A DNA stretch of 64,000 nucleotides from Miscanthus floridulus (taxonomy: Eukaryota > Streptophyta > Magnoliopsida > Poales > Poaceae). The translations under genes and the position numbers were made by a program. The notes under the pieces were generated by a model, which did no database searches, was not told the origin of the DNA, and saw only the letters and a list, made by a program, of their open reading frames with translations. The stretch is from assembly GCF_019320115.1 (NCBI RefSeq), contig NC_089598.1, forward strand, positions 27,757,491 to 27,821,490, in the 5' to 3' direction. This document shows positions 12,201-23,689 of the stretch, piece after piece (position 1 is the stretch's first letter; the number at the start of each line of letters is the position of its first letter).

Positions 12201-12883
12201 GGCTTGTGAAGGTGTTGGAGATGAAGTTTCATGATCTCAACACGGATCATGTCAGCTTTGTATATGATTTTATGAAGTTTTCTATATAAAGAATTTTGTT
12301 AAAGAGCTTTTACGCAAAGAACTTTGATTATTGTTAAAACCATACCTTGAATCCCTGAGCCGACATTCCTAAGTTTATCAGTTAATATTTCGGTTAAGTC
12401 TTGTTAAGTACTTTTATACTCAGGGTTCGTTGACCCTTGTTGTAGGTGAGCCTCATGAGCAGATCTGTTTTGGATCATGCTATATGATAGTTGTTCCTTG
12501 TGATGACGATGAGAAGTAAATGTGTGGCCCTTGGGCAGGGCAGTTTTATTGTGTGTGTTGTATTATATTATAATGCCACTCCACTACTACTACGGTTTGT
12601 AATAATTATCGAACTTAGTTTATAAGGTTTGAAACAACTGGTTTGTAAACTAAGTTATCATAAGACTTCTGCTATTTTTACTCTGGTATTGATTTTTGAA
12701 TAAATGTTGTAATATAGCAATGACTCTGTAATGTGATCCTACTCGGAAATTGTGGATGATTTGGGGTTCCCCGAGGACACCCAACAGACTTCTTAAGTTA
12801 CCAGGAACATATGCCTATTTATCAAAGGTCGTTGGACAGTGACAAGTGCATGTGGGTCCTATAATTTAGGAGGTTCTGCCACA
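9296..12883 (+). repeat. 3' LTR of the Tekay-type element (complete)
   Basis: Starts TGTAACACCCC and ends CACA, 3588 bp, and aligns with 1-3484. It is identical in layout to the 5' copy, with a GC-rich section at about 9830-10740. It ends inside minus-strand env-like coding sequence, marking the insertion point. Confidence 0.95.
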
Positions 12884-14524
12884 ACAGGTAGTCGTCATCT
12901 GAACTATCACTAGACTCGCTCCTCTCCTCCTGAGCCTCAAACTGCTCCTCCTTAGTAGCGGCTATGCCTTTGATAATCTCGTCCTGCTGAGCTGCTGACT
13001 CTGGTACATCTGGACAATGGCGAGGCTGAGTGGTTGCCTATGGTGTGCTATGCCTGATCCTCTGTGCCATGTTATAAGCTAGAAACTCAGTGGTGGCACC
13101 TTTGTACTCTGCAACCATCTCAGGAGTCCTAACATGCACAACCTTGAGCATAAGAAATGTGATTCAGTGTGCATATGGAAGCTGCCTACGACCCTTGAAG
13201 CCCTTAGCAATAGTATCCTCCATCTCTGATAGAAGGAGGTCCCAAATATCGAACATAGTCTGCTGCATCAGGGCGTTGAGGAGCCAAAGCTATAGGCGAG
13301 TCAGACCCTCTCTGTATCCCAACCTAAGAAGTAGTGTCCTCCTGATGATAGCCTCTAGCACTCGAGCTATAGGAGTAAGATCATTGGGGTTCCTCCTCGA
13401 CCCCTCACCAAAAGGCTCCTTGAAGCAATGATGTACAAGATCTGTAGGGGGCACCAAACCACCATGAGGACGCCTAGGAGGCTATTGCTGTCCATAACAT
13501 ACCTCGTGTAACTTGACAGGCTGCTCCTGTAGCCTCAGTATCTCCCTGGCCCTAAAACTCATCATCCTATAGTCTTTGCCTCTGAATGCAAAGTGTATGA
13601 AGTTATGCTATGGGTCAATGTAGAGCGAAGCATAAAACTGCCGAACCCAAGATGGTACATACAATCCTATCCGGCCAATCAGATCTGTCAGCCCTGGTAG
13701 ATATGATAAGTAGGGGTGGATATGCTCTCCAGCTACTGCCACAATAGCCTTAATACTGCAAACTCTCTGAGATCGAAAGACTGCCCCACTGTTCAGATAT
13801 GCATTGTAGAAGTCTTCCTAGTGCGGTGTATAGAAGCCCTCTGCTGCTCTCTCATCCCGCCTCGGAGGAAACCATACATCAAACTCCACAAAGCGAAGCT
13901 GCTGAACCTGCTTGGCCATGGCGGCCCTCAAGTCAAGGTGAACCACTAGAGGCGGACCCTATGGATGAGGTGGTGGACGTGATCCCCTCCGCTATGTTAG
14001 CAGCCTCGGTGACACTAGAGCCTAGGTACGACCAGAGCGGCATAGCTGTGGCTAGGGTGCCTGCTCGGTCTCCTCAGCCTACTGTCCCTCCTCATCCTCC
14101 TAAGGTTGTTGTGACTGCTGTCCCTCCTGTGTCTCCTGAGCTGGCTGAGGCTCTGCTAGTGGGGGCTGCTGCTATGACTCCTGCTGTGACTCCCTTGAGG
14201 CTAAGGATCCACAATAGGAAGATGTCATCCTACCATCATGACAGTCCCAGGTGGACTACCATGAAGACGCTCAATGCGCTCAAGTCTACCCTGCGTGTCT
14301 GGTGCTAGATGATCTGCGATGACAACTCCACTGTGGGCACCTCTCTCGGCACGCTCTGCGGCCTTAGCGACTGCTGCTGCTCTCGCTGTCTCTGCATTAG
14401 GATACTTGCACTTCTTTGATGTAACCTGCTTTGTCGCCTTGCCTTTGGTTCCTACAGGCAAGCGAGACGGGGGTCTCTGATCATCATCTCCTGGACCACC
14501 ACCAACGTTCTTAGTGTGAGCCAT
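12884..14524 (-). pseudogene. Sirevirus env-like ORF, 3' part cut off by Tekay insertion
   Basis: The start codon is at 14524, reading M-A-H-T-K-N-V-G-G-G-P-G. A basic, Ala-rich region (about residues 25-75) follows. Further on, the frame can be followed with breaks through a globular region containing F-Y-N-A-Y-L, H-I-H-P-Y-L-S-Y and Y-V-P-S-W-V-R-Q-F-Y (about 13900-13620), then helices around 13430-13150 and an acidic Ser/Asp-rich end at 12884. Several stops look like former CAG, CAA or TGG codons. Such ORFs follow pol in many grass Sireviruses and are called env-like, though an envelope role is unproven. No clear signal peptide or membrane helix was seen. The reading stops at the Tekay 3' LTR. 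Confidence 0.7.
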
Positions 14525-16050
14525 CTGATCTAACAAGAGAAAAACTGTTGCTGACAAGATCAACTGTCCACTGACACTTTCAAGGCTTGGCCTCGATCCG
14601 TACTCGTGAGCTTGGCTCCGAGTTAACTAACAACTGCACCTGTGACCTCAACGGCACCGACTCGCTGCATGATGGAATAGACGGATATACAAGTAAATAC
14701 AATATATCTAAAAGATGTGAAATCCTATGTGAGTAAGCAATTTAGATGCGAAATAGAAACGACTGGCTTGCTACCTGACGAACCGGCGATCCGATGAAAA
14801 GAAAAGTGACACACAGGGAACCACCAGAAGACCTAGGGTTAGGGTTCACGATGAGCGGTGAATTGATAGCCCTGGATGCAATTAAAGTCAATGCTATGAT
14901 GAATTGCTAAGTCATGGCAAGATGGAAATTTGGATTGCTAGGGCACAAGCAGGGCCTTACCGACGCTGGACGTGGACTACACTGCCGTTGAGGAGACACA
15001 GTGGCGAGGCAAGGAGCGGCTCTGGCAAGGCTTGTGTGGATAGGTGCCTAGGGAGCACGGGGAGACATGACATGGCTCAGGGAGGTGCTGGCTATGTAGG
15101 ACAGCAGTGGCGAGCGGCTGCGGTGGCGCTCGGTCGCCGTGGCGCGTGGCTGCGGTGGCATGTGGTCGCGGAGCTAGGGCGAGCGCGGGCTGCACTCCGG
15201 TGACTAGGGTGTGCGGCGACGTGGAACAAGGAAGACTCATTGATTGGAGCACGACGACGTAGGGTTAGGTCAATGGTGTGAGATGAATCAGGTTATATGA
15301 GGGTCCCCCTTGTGTTAGAAATGGAAACAGAGATAAGAAACCTAATGCCATACGAGATCTACTGATCGGACACTCCGGTGGTAGCGACCGGACGCTACCA
15401 CCCAGTGTCCGGTCGATTCTAGAGAGGTCCAATTCCTCTGGAATCATGACCAGATGCGTCTGGTGGTCCATGACCAGATGCAGGCATGGTTCGGTTAGTT
15501 GCCTTGAACACCATATAGATCGATCGGACGCTGGAACCCTTCCTGACCGGACGCTCAAACATAGAGTCTGGTCACTCCTTCAGCTTCTGTTCACCTCCTA
15601 TGAACTTATCGGACGCTAGACAGCAGAGTCCGGTGCAGCGTTCGGTCACCCTTTCCCAGCAAATCTTCAATGTTCCTCCACACTGCCTGTTCCCAATCAA
15701 GTCCCAACTCAAATAAGATCCAAATAAACACCAATTGGGACTGATATGAGTGACCTCTCTCAAACCCTCAAGTTTTTCAAAATATTTTGTCTTAGGCTAT
15801 AATTCTTTTTAAGAAAATAGGCAATAAGAGGGCAAATGGAACAAAACGACAAAACAACATTCATGCATATGCAATACTTGTAAGTAAATCTAGTTGCTTG
15901 TCAAGTTTGATCCAAGGTTAAGCTTCTTCACACGCTTTTTGGCGGTTATCTTAACCATGTTAGACAAGCCCTATATGCATTATAAAAAATTAAACATGTT
16001 GTATATTACAATGAATGCAAGGGACAACACAAGCTCAATTTTTAGTGAAG
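14525..16050 (-). other. Sirevirus spacer between pol and the env-like ORF
   Basis: About 1.5 kb of internal sequence without a convincing ORF. On the minus strand, 15230-14900 is GC-rich, and a good splice acceptor (CATCATGCAG) sits near 14670. The env-like ORF may therefore be made from a spliced RNA (inference). The upstream part holds a palindromic array described separately. Confidence 0.5.
15340..15660. repeat. Array of inverted GACCGGACGCT / AGCGTCCGGTC motifs inside the Sirevirus
   Basis: Several CGGACGCT and GTCCGGT words occur in alternating orientation within about 320 bp, for example near 15385, 15405, 15527, 15550 and 15608. The same word set fills the element's LTR at 22460-22860 and the solo LTR at 48690-49050. 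Here it lies outside the LTR, between pol and the env-like ORF. Confidence 0.75.
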
Positions 16051-17640
16051 TTACTAAAATCAAGTACATTGAGCTCATTCCGCAATCTACAAAATGTAGG
16101 CTCACCTAGCAGTTTAGTGAAGATATCCGCTAATTGATCTTCGGTTCTTACACCTTCTAGTGATATATTATTTTTAGCATATGATCTCTTAGAAAGTGAT
16201 GGTAGATATCTATGTGCTTGGTGCGAGAGTGTTGAACCGGATTATTTACAAGTTTTACCGCACTTTCATTATCGCACAAAAGAGATACTTTTTCTAGAAC
16301 TACACCATAGTCTAGCAAAGTTTGTTTCATATAAAGTATTTGTGCACAACAAGCACCCATGGCAATGTATTCCGCTTCGGTGGTGGACAAAGCCACCCTA
16401 TTTTGTTTCTTGGAGGACCAAGACACAAGTGATCTACCAAGCAAATGGCACCCTCCGGATGTGCTCTATCTATCAACTTTGCAACCGGCATAATCCAAAT
16501 TGGAATAGCCAACTAATTCAAATATAGCTCCTTTGGGATACCAAAGGCCAATGCTTGGTGTGTGCTTAAGATACCTAAGGATTCTTTTTATAGCAATTAA
16601 ATATGTTTCCTTAGGATTAGCTTAAAATCTAGCACACATACACACACTAAACATGATGTCGGGCCTAGATGCGGTTAAATATAACAAGCTACCAATCATG
16701 GAACGGTAGAGAATTTGATCAACTGGGTTACCTCACTCATCTAGGTCGAGATGTCCATTGGTAGGTATTGGTGTCTTCATTGGCTTACATTAATCCATCT
16801 TGAATCTCTTGAAAAGATCTTTTGTGTATTTCTCTTGAGAGATGAAGATGCCTTCTTTCATTTGCTTGACTTGAAAACCAAGAAAGAATGTAAGCTCACC
16901 AATCATGGACATCTCGAACTTCTTCGACATCAATTTACCAAATTCTTTGCATGAGTCTTCATTTGATGATCCAAAGATAATATCATCAACATATACTTGA
17001 TAAATGAAGATATGCCCATCAAGCTTCTTGGTGAATAGTGTGGTGTCGACCTTCCCAATGGTGAAGCCCTTCTCAATGAGAAAGTCCCGAAGGCGCTCAT
17101 ACCAAGCTCTTGGGGCTTGCTTAAGCCCATATAGTGCCTTGGACAACCTATAAACATGATTAGGATATCTAGGGTCTTCAAACCCAGGAGGTTGATCAAC
17201 ATAGACTAGTTCATTAATAAAGTCATTTAAAAATGCACTTTTCACATCCATTTGATATAGTTTCATTTCATGATGCGATGCATATGCAAGAAGGATACGA
17301 ATGGCTTCTAGCCTTGCAACCGTTGCAAAGGTCTCTCTAAAATCTAAACCTTCAACTTGAGAGAACCCCTTTGCAACTAGTCTTGACTTGTTCCTCACAA
17401 CAACACCTTGATTATCTTGCTTGTTTCGGAACACCCACTTTGTTCCAATGACTCTTACACCTTTTGGTCGCTCTTCAAGAGTCCAAACCTCATTGCGAGT
17501 GAAGTTGTTCAACTCTTCATGTATGGCATTGATCCAATCCAGATCTTTAAGAGCTTCTTCTACCTTAGTAGGCTCATAGCAAGAGACAAAAGAGTGATAA
17601 GCAATAAATGAAGCAAGTTTTTTTAGATCGAGTCATTACA
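16050..17640 (-). pseudogene. Sirevirus pol 3' half: reverse transcriptase and RNase H
   Basis: The RT domain runs from about 17512 to 16790 with W-V-F-R-N-K, L-V-A-K-G-F, Q-M-D-V-K-S-A-F-L, G-L-K-Q-A-P-R-A-W and the catalytic Y-V-D-D box, all intact. Stops then interrupt (16789 and others). RNase H is readable at about 16444-16157 with S-L-V-S-W, S-T-T-E-A-E-Y and the terminal H-I-D-I motif. A frameshift near 16157 precedes the last part (D-Q-L-A-D-I-F-T-K, then L-R-N-E-L), which ends about 16050. A further frameshift separates RT from the integrase frame between 17680 and 17512. Confidence 0.9.
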
Positions 17641-19253
17641 CTCTTTGATAGACTCCCTATGATGAGATCTTGTGGATGATCTTATAGGAGAGGTATATTT
17701 CTTCTATTAACCACTTGAGGAGGAGGTTGTGGAGCATCAACATCTTGTGCTTGTACCACTATTTGGTCGTGGGAGACATGAGTGTCTTCATTTTCTACTC
17801 TCCCATCTTTTTTGCCATCTTGTGGTACATTTGATGAAGAGGGTGGATTTATCACTTGTACATCATCTTTAGGCTTGATGTCTCCAACCAGAATGTTCTT
17901 CATAGCCTCCCTTAATGGTTCATCACCTACATCATCAAGATTCTCATGTGCTCCTTAGGAGCCATTAGATTTATCAAATTCCACATCATATGTTTCTTTA
18001 ACCAAGCAGGTGGCATGATTAAATACTCTATATGCTTTGGACTTTGATGAGTAACCAACAAGAAAACCAATATCACAACGTCTTTGGAACTTCCCTAGGT
18101 ATTGCCGCTTCTTGTAGATGTAGCATTTGCAACCAAACACCCTAAAGAAGGAGACGTCTGGCTTCTTCCCATTAAGCAACTCATAAGGTGTCTTGCCAAG
18201 GAACTTTTGAAGGAATAGGCGGTTTGATGCATAGCATGCGGTGTTGATTGCTTCCACCCATAGAGCTTCAGGGGTGTTGTACTCATCTAGCATTGTCCTT
18301 GTAAGAGTGATCAAAGTCTGGTTCTTCCTCTCAACTATACCATTTTGTTGAGGGGTATAAGTTGCAGAGACTTCATGCTTGATCCCAACTTCATCATAAT
18401 AAGCTTCAATATTTGTGTTGTCAAATTCTTTTCCATTGTCACTTCTTATCTTCTTGAGCTTCACTTCAAATTTATTTTGAGCTCTCTTGGCAAACTTCTT
18501 GAAGCAAGATGCAACTTTGGATTTTTCATGAAGGAAGAATACCCATGTATACCTTGAATAGTCATCAACAATCACAAGACAATAGAGATTCCCTCCCAAA
18601 CTCTTGTATATTGTTGGTCCAAATAAATCCATGTGTAGGAGTTCTAGCACTCTTGTGGTTGACATGAAAGCTTTGGTTGGATGAGTATTTGCAACTTGCT
18701 TGCTGGCTTGACATGCACTACAAAGCTTGTCCTTTTCAAACTTCACATCCTTCAACCCTCTCACCAAATCATTCTTCATAAGCTTCTTGAGTGAGCTCAT
18801 CCCAACATGAGCAAGTCTTCTATGCCATAGCCACCCAAGTGTTGTTTTGGTGAATAGGCAAGTCTTCAAATTTGCATCTTCGGAGGTGAAGTCCATTAGA
18901 TATAAGTTGTTGTATCTAAATCCATTGAATATCACTTGATTATCATCTACCTTGGATACAACAACCTCTTTCTCGGTGAACAAGCATTGGAAGCTAAGAT
19001 CACACAATTGTCCAACGGATAGCAAGTTGAAGCTCAATGAAGCAACATAGAGCACATTGGAGATAGAATGATCATTTGATATTGCCACTTTGCCCAATCC
19101 TTTAACCTTGCCCTTTGAGTTATCTCCAAATGTTATTTTCTCTTGTCCATCTACCTCTTCATCTAGTGAGGTGAATATACAAGGATCACCGGTTATATGT
19201 TGAGTGCAATCACTATCAATAACCCAATGACTTCCACCGGTCTTGTAGTTCAC
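17641..19253 (-). pseudogene. Sirevirus protease and integrase
   Basis: At the N-terminus the protease triad reads D-S-D-C-T-Q-H; copia elements have D-S-G/D-S-x-C, and here the Gly appears mutated to Asp. A GAG-pre-integrase zinc segment (H-R-R-L-A-H-x-G ... C-x2-C) follows. The integrase core keeps all three acidic residues (M-D-L-F-G-P, R-S-D-N-G-x-E-F, V-E-R-K-N). The open frame ends with TAA at 17952, probably a former CAA. It continues in the same frame as a linker with a Pro/Asp-rich segment to about 17682. Confidence 0.9.
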
Positions 19254-19951
19254 CTACACACAAGAGATTTAAGCTTTAGGAATCCAAACTTGTTGAGGGC
19301 CCTTCACCTTCTCAATAAGTGACTTAGCCACCCAAATCTTCTTAGGCCTATTCTTGTTAGGGGGTCCTAAGAACATGACTTTCATCTTTCCACTAGAATC
19401 CTTTCTAAGCATGTAGTGAGCATTGAAGACAAAGGATCTAGCATGCTTAGGCAAGGGTTGTGGCAGTGGAGTTTGGCACTCATGAGCAAAATGGCCTTCT
19501 TGTCTACACTCAAAACATCTCTTTGGCTTTGGCTTTGGCTTTGATTGTTGTTGTTGAACTTGAGCCTTCTTCTTTTCTACACTTGCCACATATCCAATGC
19601 CACTTCTATCCATCTTCATGACGGTGTTCATGAGTAGCTCACTTTGGAGGTGCTTGCCTCTAGCAAACTTGCTCAACCTAATCTTGAGATGTTCTTTCTC
19701 CAACTTGAGCTTCTTATTTTCTTCCTTTAGATTATCATCTTTCTTCTCTTCTTTGAGCTTCTTGTTTTCTTCTTTGAGCTTTTCATTCCAATGATCAACT
19801 CTTTGTCATGATCAAGAGTTTCTAGCACAATGGTGTTGTGGCTTTTCATCTCTTCAAGATCTTTCATGAGCTTTTCATTTGTATTCTTGAGCTTGACATA
19901 TTCATCATAGTCATTACACTCAACCACTTTCTTGCCTTTGCCACTAGATCC
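19254..19951 (-). pseudogene. Sirevirus gag-pol junction with second CCHC knuckle
   Basis: Continues from gag in one frame to about 19800, where a one-base change shifts the frame. It resumes at 19703-19269. It contains Lys/Glu-rich coiled-coil sequence and a zinc knuckle, C-F-E-C-R-Q-E-G-H-F-A-H-E-C, near 19520-19480. A second knuckle here, in addition to the one in gag, is a trait of these long Sirevirus gag regions. Confidence 0.8.
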
Positions 19952-21670
19952 TTACTCAATGCTCTCATCAATCAAATCATCACATGGTGTAGCTATATCA
20001 ATCTTAACAACATGGTTAGTAGCATCATGTGGCTCATTTGGTAAAAATTCTTGAGCAATAACAAGAGTATCATGATTGATCTTAAGAGTTGTATATTCAA
20101 CTTTTAGCTTGTTGTGGCTAGTGATGAGCTCATTGTGCACCCACTCAAGTTTATCATGTTTATCTTTAAGCTCTTTCTTAGAAGATTTGAGCTCCTTGAG
20201 TTTGAATGATATAGCATCATTTATTTCTCTAAGCTCAACATTAGCCTTTTCCAATGTATCGCATTTTGCTAAGAGTGAATCATTTTTAGCATCAAGCTTT
20301 TCATTTTTAGCTCTACTCTTTTTAATGATCTTAGTGTATTTTCTTAGTATTTTGACAAGATCATCATATGAAGGTGAATCATCATCATCGCTATCGCTAT
20401 CATCATCACTAGCTTGCTCATCATCACTACTATCATCATTATTAGTTACCTTGCGTTCACCCTTGGCCATAAGGCATAGGTGTGTAAAGGATGATGACAA
20501 TGGTGGCGGTGAAGATGGAAGATCAATAGTAATGGTGGCCACCTTCTCATTGTCACTATCATCATCGGATGATCCACTAGATGAATCAATATCTGTGAGC
20601 CAATCACCGATGATGTAGGCCTTTCCACTTTTCTTCTTCTTGTGGAAGTCTCTCTTTTTGCCATCTCTCTTCTTGTATGGCTTGTTCTTCTTCTTCTCAT
20701 CTTCATCTTCATTACTTGAGTCATCTTTCTTGCCCTTGTTCTTGTTCTTGAACTTGTCTTTCTTGGGCTTGGAGCATTGATGTGCTAGATGACCAAGTTC
20801 ACCACAATTGAAGCAATCCATTTTGGAGATTAGCTTTCTTCTAGAGCTTGTGAAAAACTTCTTCTTCTTGCCATCGAACTTGATGCCACTCTTGTTTAGC
20901 TTCTTTAGCATCTTGGCGGCTTTCTTCACCATGAGAGCAAGATTTTCATCTTCATCTTCTTCATCACTTGAGCTCTCATACTCAAGTCTTGCTTTGCCCT
21001 TGTCTTGGCTAGCTTTGAATGCTAAGTCCTTCTCTTTCTTCTTGGTAGAGGATGAGCCATCTTGTAGCATGATGTGCATGTACATCTCATGAGCATTGAT
21101 CTTTTCTAAGATTTGTGTCGGTGTAGCGGTGGAAAGTTCACCTTGGTGTAGCACGGTCACAATGTGCCCATATTTGTCAATGGGGAGGACACTCAAGATC
21201 TTTCTCACAACATCGGATGGTGACATTTGAGTAAGTCCAAGCCCATTGACTTCCTCTACAAGAACATTTAAACGTGAATACATCTCATTAGCATATTCTT
21301 TGAGAAGTATCTCAAATGAATTTAGCTTTTTAATCACAAGATGATAGCATTCCTCACGCTCACTCTTGGTTCCCTCATGGAGTGCACAAACATCCGACCA
21401 TAGTGCATGGGCGTCTTTGTGGTTCCTTACGCGGTTGAACATATCTTTGCAAAGGCCTCTAAAGATGGTGTTTCGAGCCTTTGCATTCCACTTTTCATAA
21501 TTAACCTCATCGCCTTGTAAGTTAGTAGCATCCCAAGATTTTGGGAAGCCTTGTGAGGCGGCTCTAAAAATACCAACGTCTAGAGCTTCTAAGTACGCCT
21601 CCATGTGGATTTTCTAATATGGAAAGTCATCTCCCTCAAAGATAGGAGGAGGTTCATCCCCGTGAGACAT
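19952..21670 (-). pseudogene. gag: Sirevirus gag
   Basis: The likely true start is ATG at 21670, 18 codons before a TAG (21616-21614) that replaces an expected Trp. The following ATG at 21604 opens 550 residues. Residues ~1-180 form the UBN2-type gag domain (Y-E-K-W, F-R-G-L, L-W-S-D, L-H-E-G-T, M-S-P-S-D-V-V-R-K-I-L). A knuckle C-F-N-C-G-E-L-G-H-L-A-H-Q-C lies near 20820-20780. After it come Lys-rich and Asp/Ser-rich low-complexity parts, then a coiled coil. Gag forms the particle core. Confidence 0.9.
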
Positions 21671-21708
21671 CTTGCTCTAAGCGATTAAGCTTAACAACGT
21701 GAGCACGA

Positions 21709-21723
21709 GGCTCTGATACTAAT
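21709..21723 (-). promoter_or_regulatory. Sirevirus primer binding site, initiator tRNA-Met
   Basis: On the minus strand the sequence ATTAGTATCAGAGCC directly follows the LTR end (CCTTTCA), matching the iMet PBS. Confidence 0.85.
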
Positions 21724-23283
21724 TGAAAGGATCAAGATGCCCAAGAGGGGGGGGTGAATTGGGCTAATTCTAAATTTTCTTGCAATAATTAAATCCTACG
21801 GTTAGCCCAATTAACCCTTTGTGTCTAGAAAAGTGTTTCTATTAATCTAATGCACAATGAACTTGCAACCTATGTTCCAAACTTACTCTAGCATGGCAAT
21901 TCTATGAATGTAAATACAAGTATTGAATTGCTCAAAGTAAATAGAGAGACAGGAACGCAGCGATGTTTTGCCGAGGTATCGGAGAGTCACCACTTCCCAC
22001 TAGTCCTCATTGGAGCACCCGCGCAAGGGTGTAGCTCTCCTTGATCCGTGCAAGGATCAAGTGCTCTCTATAGGTTGATTCTTCGACACTCCATCGCGGT
22101 GAATCACCCAAAACCGCTCATAACTTGAGTTGGGTCACCCACAAGCTCCGTCGGGTGATCACCAAGCTACCAATCACCACCAAGCCGTCTAGGTGATGGC
22201 GATCACCAAGAGTAACAAGCACTAACTCTCACTTGACCACTCAAAGCCTAATGAGAACGGTGGATGCACACTTTGCTACTCTTGATTCACTAATGAGGCT
22301 ACTCTCTTGGATTCACGAATCTCAATCACCTCACTAGGACCTTGCTCTTATTGGCACTCACAAACGTGTTTCTCAGCTGTTGGAATGAGTAAAAGTAACT
22401 CCACACATGAGTGGAGCTTCTATTTATAAGACAGCCTAAAAAACGAACCGTTATGTGCCTCTGCAGGGTGATCGGATGCTCTAATCATGTTGACTGGATG
22501 CTCCGGTCAGTTCAACTAGCACACCAGTGTTTAAGTGTTGACCGGACGCTAGCAAGGTCCGATCACCACTGACCGAACGTGTCCGGTCGTATTAAACCCT
22601 CACTGGATGCTTACTGTACTTGACCGGACGCTAGATCCTCAGGGTCCGGTCAGTATCGATCGGACACGTCCGGTCACAGATTTCCTTCTCTGGAACCTTA
22701 CTGGAGTCGAACGGACGCTGCCTCTCAGCGTCCGGTCACTTAACCACTCCAGCGTCCGGTCGCACCGAACACAATCTCCTTGATCAAATGTACTGACCGG
22801 ACCCTGTGGCCAGCGTCCGGTCGCACCAGAGCCAGCGTCCGGTCAGCATTTGACCCTCCATTCACTTCTAACTCTCGAACATATATGAATGAAGTTTGCT
22901 CCATAGGATCATAGGGCAGTTGTGAAGCTACCTAGTGCTAGTTTTAACAAGTGTGCCCCACACCTAACTCACTAGACTTACCTAGGTCAAACTACCCATC
23001 CATACCCTCCTTAATAGTACGGTCAAAGGAAAAACAAAGTCCTAAACTACTCTAAGTGTCACTCCAACTCCAATCGACACTTAGAACTAGTCATCCTTAA
23101 CCTTGTCGTCTATCCTTTAAAAACCAAAACGATTTCCATCATAGGGGCATGACAACCTTGATTGCCCAATTGATCTCTATTACCATGACCTAACGTAATT
23201 GCCTCTGCAAAACACACGTTAGTCATAGTAATTTTGTATTGTCATTAATCACTGAAACCCAACTAGGGGCCTAGATGCTTTCA
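21724..23283 (-). repeat. 5' LTR of the Sirevirus
   Basis: On the minus strand it starts TGAAAGCATC and ends GATCCTTTCA, 1560 bp. The end is set by the adjoining PBS. The start is set by the TG-CA ends and by similarity to other Sirevirus LTR starts (TGAAAG). An 8-base G run lies near 21750. The expected 5-bp target copy here is CCTCT (23284-23288); its partner is off the window. Confidence 0.88.
22460..22860. repeat. Palindromic CCGGACGC array in the Sirevirus LTR
   Basis: At least a dozen GACCGGAC or GTCCGGTC words in both orientations, many as inverted pairs around a short loop. Dense palindromes in the LTR regulatory part are known for maize Sireviruses (Opie and Ji types). They are thought to be cis-regulatory; the role is not shown by the sequence. 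Confidence 0.85.
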
Positions 23284-23689
23284 CCTCTTAATAGTACGGT
23301 AATCCTATTAACTTAAATTTAAAAGTATAACGAATTTAAACCTTTTGACTTGATCTCTTTCAACCAAAGCCATGTATTCCACTCTTCATCAAGTGAGGGT
23401 GCCAACATGTTGATATTGATCTTTTTACTTGAGCATAGCCATCTTGAGCATGTGACTTGATTCTATTTATCAAATTTGAATAATCCCAAATGTATTAAGT
23501 TACTTCCATCAAATACTCCAATAGTGATTTGATCCTCCACATATACATGACCATCATAGCTTGATTAGTACTTCAACTAAATGCAAGTACTTCCTTCTTC
23601 ACCCTAGCTAGTTTTTTTGGTCACCAAGCCATCGCTTGCCCTTCACCCTTGCTTAGTACCTCAAAGCATTTCCTTGCTATCTTTACCAT
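23284..23689. repeat. AT-rich remnant, possibly another Sirevirus LTR
   Basis: It begins with CTTAATAGTACGG, a word also found inside the adjoining LTR (near 23012) and, inverted, in the solo LTR near 48390. No ends or target duplication are visible and no gene was seen. Confidence 0.35.

Larger units (their letters stand above)
1..12883 (+). mobile_element. Ty3/gypsy chromovirus (Tekay/Del type), nearly complete
   Basis: Order seen: LTR, tRNA-iMet primer site, small ORF, gag with one CCHC knuckle, aspartic protease, RT, RNase H, integrase, chromodomain, polypurine tract, LTR. The protein order, the C-terminal chromodomain and LTRs of about 3.6 kb fit the Tekay/Del chromoviruses of grasses; the family name is inferred. 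About 100 bp of the 5' LTR lies off the left edge. The element is dead: twelve in-frame premature stops, a lost protease aspartate and a lost integrase glutamate. It sits inside the env-like ORF of a minus-strand Sirevirus. The expected 5-bp target duplication would be the bases just after 12883, but the left flank is not in the window. Confidence 0.95.
12884..23283 (-). mobile_element. Sirevirus (Ty1/copia) with env-like ORF, interrupted by the Tekay element
   Basis: On the minus strand the order is 5' LTR (21724-23283), iMet PBS, gag with a CCHC knuckle, second knuckle region, protease, integrase, RT, RNase H, a long spacer and an env-like ORF that is cut at 12884. Integrase before RT makes it Ty1/copia. 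The long gag, the post-pol env-like ORF and palindrome-rich LTRs are Sirevirus traits. The env end and 3' LTR should lie beyond the left edge, past the Tekay insertion. It has several stops and at least three frameshifts. Confidence 0.9.

Noticed and set aside
13716..14308. Plus-strand frames near the Tekay insertion
   Set aside because: Antisense to the env-like ORF, which has better composition, a start codon and a consistent context.
19838..20618. Plus-strand Ser/Leu-rich frames
   Set aside because: Antisense to the Sirevirus gag.
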